From Pedobacter panaciterrae (GTDB lineage: Bacteria; Bacteroidota; Bacteroidia; Sphingobacteriales; Sphingobacteriaceae), in contig NZ_JABMKW010000020.1 in NCBI RefSeq assembly GCF_013204795.1, forward strand, positions 434,001 to 498,000: a DNA stretch of 64,000 nucleotides, given 5' to 3'. A model generated the notes under the pieces. That model worked only from the letters and a program-made list of their open reading frames with translations. It searched no databases and was not told where the DNA came from. Position numbers and translations under genes: made by a program. Of the stretch, positions 53,564 through 62,178 are shown piece by piece; the first letter of the stretch is position 1, and the number at the start of each line of letters is the position of its first letter.

Positions 53564-54304
53564 TCAGATTGCGGAAAATTGCTTAATGTAATTTCTCATT
53601 GTGAAATCTACCGTAAACCCCATGTTCAGATAGATATTTTTACCTAATTCTGAAGCTTGCAAGTAGGCATATGTTAACTGATTATCTATGGCTTTATTTA
53701 AGATGTATGCCATCGTTTCTTCAGCAAATCCTCTTTTCCTCATCTGTGGAATAATTCCCAGTCCGTGTATGCCAATTGCATTTTCGGTCTGCATGGTAAG
53801 GACTGTTCCTATTGGTGTTTTATCCAAATAAATGGTATAATAGGTTATTTGATTGCATGTTTTGATTAGTATTTCAGGATTAATATTATACTTAAAAGAT
53901 TCCGGATATAAATCTGTCCAGGTTTTTGCCTGTTCGGGCTGATATACCTGCTCAAAAGTTAACCGCTGTTCTTGGTTAAATTTTTGGTCAAGGTGCATGG
54001 ACATGCCAATTTGTGCTGATTTTTGCTCAAATCCGCTATATTCAATTAGTTTATACCTGGTGCTTTCTGTATCATCCCAATACGAAAACGATAAACTAAT
54101 GGGAGAGGAGTTGATAATTTCCAGAATTTCCTTTAAGGCTGATTCATCTAATTGTTGCTTCAGCCAGAGACGATTTGGCCAGTCCGAATTTGGAATGCGG
54201 ACATAACTAAGTTGTTCATCGGTAAAAAATCCATTGAACGGACTACTGGCTTTTTCCCAGAGCGTAATTAAGTTTTTGATGTTTAGCAAGGCATGTTCAT
54301 TCAT
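53564..54304 (-). CDS. GNAT-family N-acetyltransferase
   Basis: 246 aa from ATG 54304 (MNEHALLNIKNLI), which sits 5 bp after the transporter gene; a longer start at 54445 would overlap that gene in another frame and is rejected. The GNAT core is at the end (about 150-240): IGTVLTMQTENAIGIHGLGIIPQMRKRGFAEETMAYIL, with the R-x-x-G-F/G-A acetyl-CoA loop, and YLQASELGKNIYLNMGF. The first 140 residues form a second, degenerate half. Co-transcribed with the DMT gene. Confidence 0.85.
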   Translation of the reverse strand: MNEHALLNIKNLITLWEKASSPFNGFFTDEQLSYVRIPNSDWPNRLWLKQQLDESALKEILEIINSSPISLSFSYWDDTESTRYKLIEYSGFEQKSAQIGMSMHLDQKFNQEQRLTFEQVYQPEQAKTWTDLYPESFKYNINPEILIKTCNQITYYTIYLDKTPIGTVLTMQTENAIGIHGLGIIPQMRKRGFAEETMAYILNKAIDNQLTYAYLQASELGKNIYLNMGFTVDFTMRNYIKQFSAI

Positions 54305-54309
54305 AGTGC

Positions 54310-54759
54310 TTATTTTGAATTTATGAGTAGTATTCCAGCCATCATGGCCATAATTCCTATTATCTTTTTTACGGTTATTGGTTCTAATGGTAAATTTAAC
54401 CAACCAAAGTGTGTGGCGATAGCCGAAAAAATAAGTTGGCCGCATAATCCTAATGAGATCATTTTAGAAAGCCCTAGCTTAGGAATGCTATAAAAATAAA
54501 GGCTAATTCCGACAACACTGAAAAGCCCCCCTGTAAACCATAAATACCAGGGAACTTTTTTAATCAGGCTAGTGTTTGGTATTTCACTTGAAATCAACAA
54601 AACAAAAACCGAGGCAAAAAGCAGACTACTGAAGGATGTGGCTATAGTAGCAAGTAGTGGTTTTTTAAGCAAAACACCCAGATGTGCATTAAACCCTGCC
54701 TGAATAGCTAAAAAGATACCGCCCAAAAATGCGGCTATGGATACTAATTGTTGATTCAT
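54310..54759 (-). CDS. DMT-family transporter, YdcZ (DUF606) type
   Basis: 149 aa with five transmembrane helices. Conserved start IAAFLGGIFLAIQAGFNAHLG and PWYLWFTGGLFSVVG (about 70-84). Half-size DMT proteins act as dimers; substrate unknown. Just upstream of and likely co-transcribed with the acetyltransferase gene; the Crp/Fnr gene lies downstream in physical order but is transcribed in the same leftward direction from 55412. Confidence 0.88.
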   Translation of the reverse strand: MNQQLVSIAAFLGGIFLAIQAGFNAHLGVLLKKPLLATIATSFSSLLFASVFVLLISSEIPNTSLIKKVPWYLWFTGGLFSVVGISLYFYSIPKLGLSKMISLGLCGQLIFSAIATHFGWLNLPLEPITVKKIIGIMAMMAGILLINSK

Positions 54760-54812
54760 ATAGCGAAGTTAGATTGATGTTTTTCAATTTCACTTTACAT
54801 ATGTTGATTGGT

Positions 54813-55412
54813 CTATTTATTTTTTATTTCCCTTCTGATTCTGCTTAGCTGCGTTGCCGTAATTCCTAAATGGGAAGCGATATGCTGTAATGGAATCCTT
54901 TTGTCGATACCTGGATGTTTTGTCAGCATTTTTAAGTAGCGGATACTGGCGGTTTCCATTACGATAGATATTTCTCGCTGTTCTTTATCTATAACCCAAT
55001 TTTTTTCGAGATAAGCAATATAGAAATTTTTCAAATCGTCCCGCTGGTCGATAAGTTCTTTGTATTTTTCATGATTGATCGTAATAACTGTACTGTCTTC
55101 TATTGCCTGTAACGTAAATTGGGATGGAATTTTCAGCAATGCGGAAACGGTAGAACCTGCAAATTGCCGCTCCAGGAAAATATTTTTATTATAGGTATTT
55201 CCCTGCACATCACTAAAATACGCGATAAGCGCTCCTTTACAGACAAAGTATAATGACTTGGATATCTGTCCTTCTTTTAATAAGAATTCATTTTTTTTAA
55301 TGGTCTGTATACGGATCAGAGATACGAGTAATGAAAATGATTCTTCAGAAATTGTATGGTAATTCCCTATGATAGTCTTAAATGTTGATAGGTATAGTTC
55401 TTCGTTAATCAC
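54813..55412 (-). CDS. Crp/Fnr-family transcriptional regulator
   Basis: 199 aa. A cyclic-nucleotide-type sensor barrel (about 25-120: IQTIKKNEFLLKEGQISKSLYFVCKGAL) and a C-terminal winged HTH (about 160-199: RIPLQHIASHLGITATQLSRIRREI). Short HTH end and no Cys cluster, so an Fnr-type iron-sulfur site is unlikely. It lies 53 bp upstream of the DMT/acetyltransferase pair on the same strand and may control it. Confidence 0.88.
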   Translation of the reverse strand: MINEELYLSTFKTIIGNYHTISEESFSLLVSLIRIQTIKKNEFLLKEGQISKSLYFVCKGALIAYFSDVQGNTYNKNIFLERQFAGSTVSALLKIPSQFTLQAIEDSTVITINHEKYKELIDQRDDLKNFYIAYLEKNWVIDKEQREISIVMETASIRYLKMLTKHPGIDKRIPLQHIASHLGITATQLSRIRREIKNK

Positions 55413-55444
55413 TTTTATGTTTTAAAATTTAGCCACAGTGCGTG

Positions 55445-56284
55445 TTATTTCAAGAGAGTTGCAGGTAAACTGGTTATTTGCTGAATCTTTATTCCTTTAT
55501 AATAGACTTCTGCACCTTCCGATTGTATTTGAATTTTCCCTTTTCTTAGTGGTGATTCATTTCCGTCATCGATTTGCTTGTTGCAGTAAAGGACCATCAT
55601 TACTTTGCCATTCATCACATGGACACTAGTATCTCCATAACAGTATAAATCAACTGTATTCCATTCACCAGATGGTCTTTCTGCATCACTCATTTTTTTA
55701 CAGAATCTACCGATCTGGCTGTCTTCTCGGAAGCTAATAAGCTTTCCTTCCGGACGATAAGTATAGTTTTTCCCTTCTTTAATTGCAGGAATATCTGCTG
55801 CACCACCAGCAACTCCCCAATAATCGCCACAGTTACCTTCATCAATCTGAAATTCTTGTGAACGCATCCATGACCCATAATCAGCCCCATATTTACCTAC
55901 CGAATGATATAGCAACCCACTGTCTTTGTTCGAATTCTTCTTTTGTCCCCATTTCAGATTTCCCCATTTAAACTGTAGTTGTAAATGGTAATTCTCATAT
56001 TCTTTTTTGGTAGAGATTGCACCCCAGCTTTCACCCGAGATGCGGATGATATTTTCTTCGCCTTGTTTTATCACTGTAAATACCTTCTTAGGGTCATTAT
56101 TTAAACCAATGGGTATACCTGTAAGGGGTTTACCTGAGTCATCATAATCGGGAGCCAGGTAGGTATCCCATTCTTTCAGATCTTTTCCATTAAAAAGCGT
56201 TTGCCAGGATGGGGTCTTTTGCGTGGTAAAGCCCAGGGCTGATATCCCTAACAAAAGTATCGGCAGGAGTTTTAAAAGTTTCAT
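55445..56284 (-). CDS. DUF1080 secreted protein, longer form
   Basis: 279 aa. Signal peptide (MKLLKLLPILLLGISALGF), no lipobox. DUF1080 sandwich: WQTLFNGKDLKEWDTYL (about 27-43), a central ENYHLQLQFKWGNLKW, DSGLLYHSVGKYG, and GKIQIQSEGAEVYYKGIKIQ at the end. Likely acts on carbohydrate in the periplasm. Unlike the 492-1154 protein it is not a lipoprotein and has a longer middle. Confidence 0.85.
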   Translation of the reverse strand: MKLLKLLPILLLGISALGFTTQKTPSWQTLFNGKDLKEWDTYLAPDYDDSGKPLTGIPIGLNNDPKKVFTVIKQGEENIIRISGESWGAISTKKEYENYHLQLQFKWGNLKWGQKKNSNKDSGLLYHSVGKYGADYGSWMRSQEFQIDEGNCGDYWGVAGGAADIPAIKEGKNYTYRPEGKLISFREDSQIGRFCKKMSDAERPSGEWNTVDLYCYGDTSVHVMNGKVMMVLYCNKQIDDGNESPLRKGKIQIQSEGAEVYYKGIKIQQITSLPATLLK

Positions 56285-56403
56285 ATCAGGTTATTTTAAA
56301 TCTATTCAAGATACAGATTTTTATGATTCAAAGTGGATGAACAAATCCAAACCTGGATTGTTTTATGAAATGAGATAGTTATTGAATCCTAATTACTAAA
56401 ATT

Positions 56404-57144
56404 ATGCTACATAATATAAAAAGTCTGATCGGTTTCACTATGGGTGCTACCGACGGAGAAATTGGGAAAGTTGATGAGTTTTATTTTGATGATGAAACTT
56501 GGACCATACGTTACCTCATTGTAAAAACAGGTGGTTGGCTAATGGACCGTAAAGTACTTATTTCTCCGGGAGCCTTGAAGGATCCTGATTGGAAAAACAA
56601 GTCCTTCCCGATTAAACTCACCAAGCAACAAATTAAAGAGAGTCCCGACATAGATACAGAAAAGCCTGTATCCCGCCAGCAAGAGCTCGCCTTATACAGC
56701 CATTACGAATGGCCATACGGCGATCCTACAGGCGGAGGATTTTATGGGCAACTGGGTATGGCAGGAATGATTGAATCGAGAGTGCCTTTAGAGGCGTCCA
56801 TCGCAGCGCGTAATAAAAAAGAGCCTGGAGATCCTCATTTGCGCAGCATCAGCGAAGTTAAAAGGTATCACATCCACGCCACGAATGGAGAGATAGGCAA
56901 AGTAGCTGATATTATTGTCGATGAGTATTGGAGAATCCGTTTTCTGATTGTCGATACCGGTAGCTGGTTTCCGGGGAAAAAAGTTCTGCTTTCGCCCGAA
57001 TGGATAAAAGAGGTTAGTTGGGCAGACTCGTCTGTGGAAGTAGATGTTTCGGTGGAAGCGGTAAAAAATAGCCCGAAGTATGACCCTGACCAACCCATGG
57101 CTGAAAATTATGAAACAGACCTTTTCCGGCATTACGATAAATAG
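56404..57144 (+). CDS. PRC-barrel protein with two barrels
   Basis: 246 aa, cytoplasmic. Two PRC barrels: about 5-75 (SLIGFTMGATDGEIGKVDEFYFDDETWTIRYLIV, VLISPGAL) and about 155-225 (YHIHATNGEIGKVADIIVDEYWRIRFLIVDTG, VLLSPEWIKEV). The two have near-identical G-E-I-G-K-V and VL-I/L-SP motifs, so an internal duplication. The middle linker (about 95-145) is Gly- and Pro-rich. PRC barrels bind RNA or photosynthetic proteins in other bacteria; role here unknown. Confidence 0.88.
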   Translation: MLHNIKSLIGFTMGATDGEIGKVDEFYFDDETWTIRYLIVKTGGWLMDRKVLISPGALKDPDWKNKSFPIKLTKQQIKESPDIDTEKPVSRQQELALYSHYEWPYGDPTGGGFYGQLGMAGMIESRVPLEASIAARNKKEPGDPHLRSISEVKRYHIHATNGEIGKVADIIVDEYWRIRFLIVDTGSWFPGKKVLLSPEWIKEVSWADSSVEVDVSVEAVKNSPKYDPDQPMAENYETDLFRHYDK

Positions 57145-57221
57145 GTTAAGATTACTTTACGCCAAAATTTTCAATTTAAAGAGAAGTTTCAATAAAGTCT
57201 ATTAATTTAGTAGTATTTATT

Positions 57222-57229
57222 TATATTTG
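57222..57229 (+). promoter_or_regulatory. -7 box TATATTTG upstream of the TlpA-like gene
   Basis: Matches TAnnTTTG, 30 nt before ATG 57260. Confidence 0.5.
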
Positions 57230-57259
57230 TTTTGTATCAAATTTAGTTGAACAATTAAT

Positions 57260-58387
57260 ATGAAAAAAATACTATCATTTATTGGCGGCATGTTACCTCT
57301 GATAGCTGTTGCTCAGCAACCATTTACATTTAGTGGAGAGATCAAAGGACTCCGAACAGGAGAAAAACTTTTTCTTACTTACAGTGTAGAAGGGAAAAAC
57401 AAAGCAGACTCAGCAATAGTTACTGATGGAAAATTTAACTTTAATGGGAGCATTAAAGATCCATCAAAAAGTACTCTTTACAGAAAAGATGCGATTAAGG
57501 GAAATAGGGTAGACGTACTATCATTTTATATCGAACCTGGAAACATAAAACTTACCGGCACTGACTCATTAAAACATTCCCTGATCAATGGATCAAAAGT
57601 TAATGCAGATAATTATTTGCTTAAAGCGGCGTCAAAAAAGGTACAGGATAAACTTACTTCGCTTGGAGAAGAATATGCAAAATTCACTGTTGAACAGAAA
57701 AAAGATGAACCCTTCCTTGAAGGATTCTATAAGCGTTATGACAACACTTCCGCTGAGTTATTTCCTATATATCTGGACTTTGCAAGTAGGCATCCAAATT
57801 CATTCGTTAGTCTAACAGTGCTTTCACAGTTGGCTTCTGATGAAACATTACAAAGTGATGCGGAAAAAGTGTATCAAAATCTCTCGTCTGGAATTCGTCA
57901 AACTTACTACGGCCAGCAAGTTGGAGTTCTATTTGCTGCTGCAAAAAGGACTAAAATTGGTTCACAAGCGCCTGACTTCACCCAGAATAATATCTATGAT
58001 AACCCGGTGAAGCTCTCGGACTTTAAAGGGAAATATGTTTTGTTAGACTTCTGGGCTTCATGGTGTGGGCCCTGCCGCCGCGAAAATCCTAATGTGGTTG
58101 CAGCTTACGAAAAATTTAAAGACAAAGGATTTACTGTGTTGGGTATTTCATTAGATCAGCCAGGTAAAAAGGATGCGTGGTTAAAAGCAATTGAAGATGA
58201 TAAATTGACATGGACACATGTTTCAGATCTTAAGTATTGGGATAATGAAGTCGCTAAATTATATGGTGTGAGGTCTATACCCGGTAATTTTTTATTAGAT
58301 CCCTCAGGAAAGATAGTTGCCAAAGGTTTGCGAGGTGCTGATTTGCAGAATAAGTTGCTGGAGTTGCTGGATTCAAAAACCAAATGA
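57260..58387 (+). CDS. TlpA-like thiol-disulfide oxidoreductase with DUF4369 domain
   Basis: 375 aa. Signal peptide (about 1-18, ending IAVAQ). DUF4369 beta-domain (about 22-110: FSGEIKGLRTGEKLFLTY), a helical linker (about 115-225), then a thioredoxin fold with WASWCGPCRREN (about 271-282, CGPC redox pair) and the cis-Pro in RSIPGNFLLDPSG. Probably periplasmic, reducing disulfides or cytochrome-c thiols. A 57-codon frame begins inside its stop (ATGA). Confidence 0.92.
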   Translation: MKKILSFIGGMLPLIAVAQQPFTFSGEIKGLRTGEKLFLTYSVEGKNKADSAIVTDGKFNFNGSIKDPSKSTLYRKDAIKGNRVDVLSFYIEPGNIKLTGTDSLKHSLINGSKVNADNYLLKAASKKVQDKLTSLGEEYAKFTVEQKKDEPFLEGFYKRYDNTSAELFPIYLDFASRHPNSFVSLTVLSQLASDETLQSDAEKVYQNLSSGIRQTYYGQQVGVLFAAAKRTKIGSQAPDFTQNNIYDNPVKLSDFKGKYVLLDFWASWCGPCRRENPNVVAAYEKFKDKGFTVLGISLDQPGKKDAWLKAIEDDKLTWTHVSDLKYWDNEVAKLYGVRSIPGNFLLDPSGKIVAKGLRGADLQNKLLELLDSKTK

Positions 58388-58557
58388 TACTGAATATTTT
58401 AATTAAGTTCTTCTTAATGGGAACTCCAGATGGCATTGATGAGGCCTCTACACCTCATAAAGACAAATGGTATCAGGAGTTTCATATCAATATGCTAGAT
58501 GCTACTGTTAGTCTCACATACTCAATAACGATAATTTTTATCTCTATATCTGACTAA
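58384..58557 (+). CDS. Short 57-aa frame overlapping the TlpA-like stop
   Basis: ATG 58384 overlaps the previous stop (ATGA). Reads MILNILIKFFLMGTPDGIDE through HKDKWYQEFHINML to a hydrophobic end (TYSITIIFISISD). The overlap suggests translational coupling, but the frame may be a gene remnant or chance. Unknown function. The following 185 bp hold no other gene. Confidence 0.35.
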   Translation: MILNILIKFFLMGTPDGIDEASTPHKDKWYQEFHINMLDATVSLTYSITIIFISISD

Positions 58558-58742
58558 CCACAAAGAAGTAAGGTTTTCCAATTCACCTCTACAATCACTT
58601 CTATTAAATATATTTAATTATTTTTATATCAACTATTTAATACATTTTCATGAAAGAATTAGATTAACTTTGATTTTAGCCATTTTTTAAGGAAACCCAT
58701 AAAATATTGAGTATATCATTAAAGTTAATAATGACGCCACTA

Positions 58743-59141
58743 TTAAATGAATGGGTTAAAGCAAATCTCCCAGTAATTGTGCTCCGGGTCGGCTATTATT
58801 CCAGCATACCCACCCCAAAATACTTTTGCTGGTTTTTTAATAATATTAACTTGTTTACTTTCCAGCTCCATAAACAGCTCATCTGTTTCTTTTAAAGATC
58901 CGGTATAGATAGTTAGGTAAACTTTAGGTAGGATTTCCGTTGTAACTGGTTCACTACCTAAATAACGAGCATGGTCTTCCGCTTGGTAAATGCTTAGCAA
59001 CAAACCATGCTTGAGCCTAAACATAACAATATCCGTGCTTTCCGACTGGATTTCCCAGCCAAAAGTATCTATGTAAAATGTTTTAAGTTTAAGCAAGTCT
59101 TGAGCTGCAATAGTAACTGCATTGATCTGTGTTCTCATCAT
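58743..59141 (-). CDS. VOC-family (glyoxalase/bleomycin-resistance-like) protein
   Basis: 132 aa. Standard VOC halves: MRTQINAVTIAAQDLLKLKTFYIDTFGWEI with the first metal-site region, and the late VFWGGYAGIIADPEHNYWEICFNPF containing the Glu. Substrate unknown. A minus-strand -7 box TAAGTTTG is at 59164-59171. Confidence 0.9.
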   Translation of the reverse strand: MMRTQINAVTIAAQDLLKLKTFYIDTFGWEIQSESTDIVMFRLKHGLLLSIYQAEDHARYLGSEPVTTEILPKVYLTIYTGSLKETDELFMELESKQVNIIKKPAKVFWGGYAGIIADPEHNYWEICFNPFI

Positions 59142-59163
59142 TAAGGTATATTCTTTGGTTAAC

Positions 59164-59171
59164 CAAACTTA
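59164..59171 (-). promoter_or_regulatory. -7 box TAAGTTTG for the VOC gene
   Basis: Matches TAnnTTTG on the minus strand, 22 nt upstream of ATG 59141. Confidence 0.45.
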
Positions 59172-59315
59172 TGGATATGTGACAAAAGAAACCAGTTATT
59201 TTGATGATTTTGTGTAAAATTTTTACTTTAACGAAGTGTAATTACTGGAGGCATAGATAAAGAGTTTTGGAATAAATGTTTTTTTTAACAAGTTTTTTAA
59301 TCAAATTACCATCAA

Positions 59316-62102
59316 ATGCAAACCAAAATATTTATTCTTTTTACTTTTTTATATACGCTGAATTTCAATCTTGCAGACGCCCAAACTTCTGGAATTGAAA
59401 AACCTGCCGGTTGGCCCATTATAGAAAATCAAATGAAACCATGGACAAGATGGTGGTGGATGGGGAATGCAGTAAACGATAAAGATCTTGAATTGGTTTT
59501 GCAACAGTATAGTCAGGCAGGACTTGGAGGTGTAGAAATTACGCCTATTTACGGAGCAGTGGGATATGAGAACAAGTATATCAATTTTCTTTCCCCTGAA
59601 TGGCTATCAGCACTTCATTTCACAGTTACCAGAGCAAATTCACTGGGAATGGAAGTAGATATGAATACCGGTACTGGCTGGCCTTTCGGAGGACCCCAGA
59701 TAAAGCCTGAAAATGCAGCTACAAAACTCATTACCCGTAAGTTCACCTTAAATGCAGGAGAAAAGCTAAATGAGCCGATTACGGTTAAAGAAGATGGACA
59801 GGACCTTGCAGAACTGCAAGCCTTAACGGCTTATGGCGAAAGCGGAGAGGTATTGAATCTCTTTCCTCTTGTACAAGTCAGCAAACTACTAAACTGGTCT
59901 CCAACATCTGGACGTTGGGAAATTTACGCTGCTTTTGCAGGTAAAACACATCAAAAAGTTAAGCGTGCAGCACCAGGAGGCGAGGGATTCACCTTAGATC
60001 ATCTCGACAGCAATTCAGTTAATGTTTACCTCAAAAGATTTGCGGATGCTTTTGGGAAAAGACCACAGGGAGTGAGGGCTTTTTTTAATGATAGCTATGA
60101 AGTATATGGTGCTAGCTGGACGCCAACATTCTTAGCTCATTTCAAGAAAGCCCGGGGATATGATCTGGAAAATTACATTCGCGAACTTGCAGACAGTGGA
60201 AATAATGACAGCACAAGAGAAATCGTAGCACGTCTGAAGTCGGATTACCGTGAGACGATGGATGAACTTTTACTTGAAAATTTCACTCAAAACTGGACAA
60301 AATGGGCCCATAACCTCAAATCCTTAACAAAAAATCAATCTCATGGTTCCCCTGGAAATCTTCTTGATCTTTATGGTGCGGTTGATATTCCAGAAACAGA
60401 AATCTTCGGCTCCAGCTATTTTCCCATCGTGGGCCTCCGCAGAGATTCTGGCGATATTAGAAATGTTGACCCAGATCCAATAATGAGCAAGTTTGCTTCC
60501 TCAGCAGCGAATACAGGTGGCAAAACATTAATTTCCTCAGAAACGTTCACATGGCTTACCGAGCATTTCAAAACTTCTTTTTCGCAGTGCAAACCCGAGG
60601 TTGAGCAACTATTTCTTTCGGGTATCAACCATATATTTTATCATGGAACAACAAACTCACCATCGAATATTCCTTGGCCTGGATGGTTATTCTATGCCTC
60701 GGTAGAAATGAATCCAAATAATAGCCTGTGGCCGCAAGCCAAAGGTTTGAACGATTATATAGCCAGATGTCAGTCCATATTACAAAGTGGAAAACCAGAC
60801 AATGAGTTACTTATCTATTGGCCCATTTATGATGTCTGGAATAATTCAAAAGGTATGGATATGGCCTTAAAAGTTCATGATGTAGATAAATGGTTACATC
60901 CAACCTCATTTTACAAGCTGTGTAAGCAGCTTTCAAAAATCGGCTATTCATTTGACTTTGCCTCAGACAGGCTATTAAGGAAAACAACGGTCAACAATAA
61001 GCTACTCAGCACATCAGAAAATGGAACAGCCTATAAAACATTAATCGTTCCTGAATGTGAAATGATAAATCCTGAGACGCTAGACAAAATTATCAGGTTA
61101 GCTTACAATGGAGCTATTGTGATTTTTCAGCAGTTGCCCAAGGATGTTCCCGGTTTATCTGATTTGGAAGAGCGAAGAAAAATGTTGAAAGCAAGCCTTT
61201 CAAAACTAACATTCAAGAATTCAGCCCCCGGTTTTAAACAATATGTTACTGGAAAAGGCATTATCTTTCTTGGAAATAATATTGAAGAAATTTTAAACTT
61301 CAATAGAATCAAAAGAGAAACGCTTGTCGATTCAGGTCTGGAGTTTACCAGAAGACAAATTGCATCCGGAAAATATTATTATTTGGTAAATCACAGTTCC
61401 AAATTGATTGATACAACCCTTTCACTCAATGAAAAAGGGTATGTCACTATCCTTGATCCACAGACAGAAGTTATCGGGACCGCAACTAAAAAAGAAAACA
61501 AAGTACGGATTCAGATAAGCTCAGGCCAAACTCTTTTTTTAAGAGTTGATAAGAGCCCCAAAACAACGGCTAGCTATTGGGTATATTTGGACAAGCCAGA
61601 AAAAGCAATAGCCCTTAATAAGCAATGGTTTCTCCATTTTACTAAGGGAGGCCCTGAATTGCCTCCAGATCAAACATTAAACACTTTACGCTCCTGGACT
61701 GATTCAGGCGACCCAAAGTCAATTGCATTTGCGGGAACGGGGGTATATTCATCTACCTTTAACATAGAATCAAAGTCTGCAAAGGAATATGTCTTGGATT
61801 TAGGTAAGGTAAACGAAAGTGCCAGGGTATGGATAAACGGAAAGGAAGTTGGCATTATATGGAGTATTCCCTTTCAGGCCCGGATAGGAAAATTTCTGAT
61901 CCCTGGCAAAAATACGATTAAAATAGAAGTTGTGAATTTGATGGCTAACCGCATTAGAGATATGGATATTAAGAAAATCAAATGGAAGAATTATCATGAG
62001 ATTAACTTTGTGAATATTAATTATAAGGATTTTGACGCTTCATCCTGGAAGGTTATGCCTTCTGGACTTACTGGTCCTGTTTCAATAACACCTTATTATT
62101 AG
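59316..62102 (+). CDS. GH106-like alpha-L-rhamnosidase family protein
   Basis: 928 aa. Signal peptide (about 1-22, LADAQ). N-terminal barrel (about 40-430): PWTRWWWMGNAVND, GLGGVEITPIYG, TGTGWPFGGPQI, FFNDSYEV and ETFTW (near 410). A galactose-binding-like region (about 690-925) has the late YVLDLGKVNESARVWINGKEVG. The order matches GH106-type glycosyl hydrolases, which release rhamnose. Precise linkage not readable. Secreted and monocistronic. Confidence 0.85.
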   Translation: MQTKIFILFTFLYTLNFNLADAQTSGIEKPAGWPIIENQMKPWTRWWWMGNAVNDKDLELVLQQYSQAGLGGVEITPIYGAVGYENKYINFLSPEWLSALHFTVTRANSLGMEVDMNTGTGWPFGGPQIKPENAATKLITRKFTLNAGEKLNEPITVKEDGQDLAELQALTAYGESGEVLNLFPLVQVSKLLNWSPTSGRWEIYAAFAGKTHQKVKRAAPGGEGFTLDHLDSNSVNVYLKRFADAFGKRPQGVRAFFNDSYEVYGASWTPTFLAHFKKARGYDLENYIRELADSGNNDSTREIVARLKSDYRETMDELLLENFTQNWTKWAHNLKSLTKNQSHGSPGNLLDLYGAVDIPETEIFGSSYFPIVGLRRDSGDIRNVDPDPIMSKFASSAANTGGKTLISSETFTWLTEHFKTSFSQCKPEVEQLFLSGINHIFYHGTTNSPSNIPWPGWLFYASVEMNPNNSLWPQAKGLNDYIARCQSILQSGKPDNELLIYWPIYDVWNNSKGMDMALKVHDVDKWLHPTSFYKLCKQLSKIGYSFDFASDRLLRKTTVNNKLLSTSENGTAYKTLIVPECEMINPETLDKIIRLAYNGAIVIFQQLPKDVPGLSDLEERRKMLKASLSKLTFKNSAPGFKQYVTGKGIIFLGNNIEEILNFNRIKRETLVDSGLEFTRRQIASGKYYYLVNHSSKLIDTTLSLNEKGYVTILDPQTEVIGTATKKENKVRIQISSGQTLFLRVDKSPKTTASYWVYLDKPEKAIALNKQWFLHFTKGGPELPPDQTLNTLRSWTDSGDPKSIAFAGTGVYSSTFNIESKSAKEYVLDLGKVNESARVWINGKEVGIIWSIPFQARIGKFLIPGKNTIKIEVVNLMANRIRDMDIKKIKWKNYHEINFVNINYKDFDASSWKVMPSGLTGPVSITPYY

Positions 62103-62178
62103 TTATAAAAACAGTTGTATTCATATGATTAAAAACTTTGGTTCGCTATAAGTGTTAAATATTGGCAAACCTTAGATC

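Noticed and set aside
54305..54445. Upstream extension of the second GNAT gene
   Set aside because: It overlaps the YdcZ-type gene in another frame and its 47 residues do not resemble GNAT; ATG 54304 fits better.
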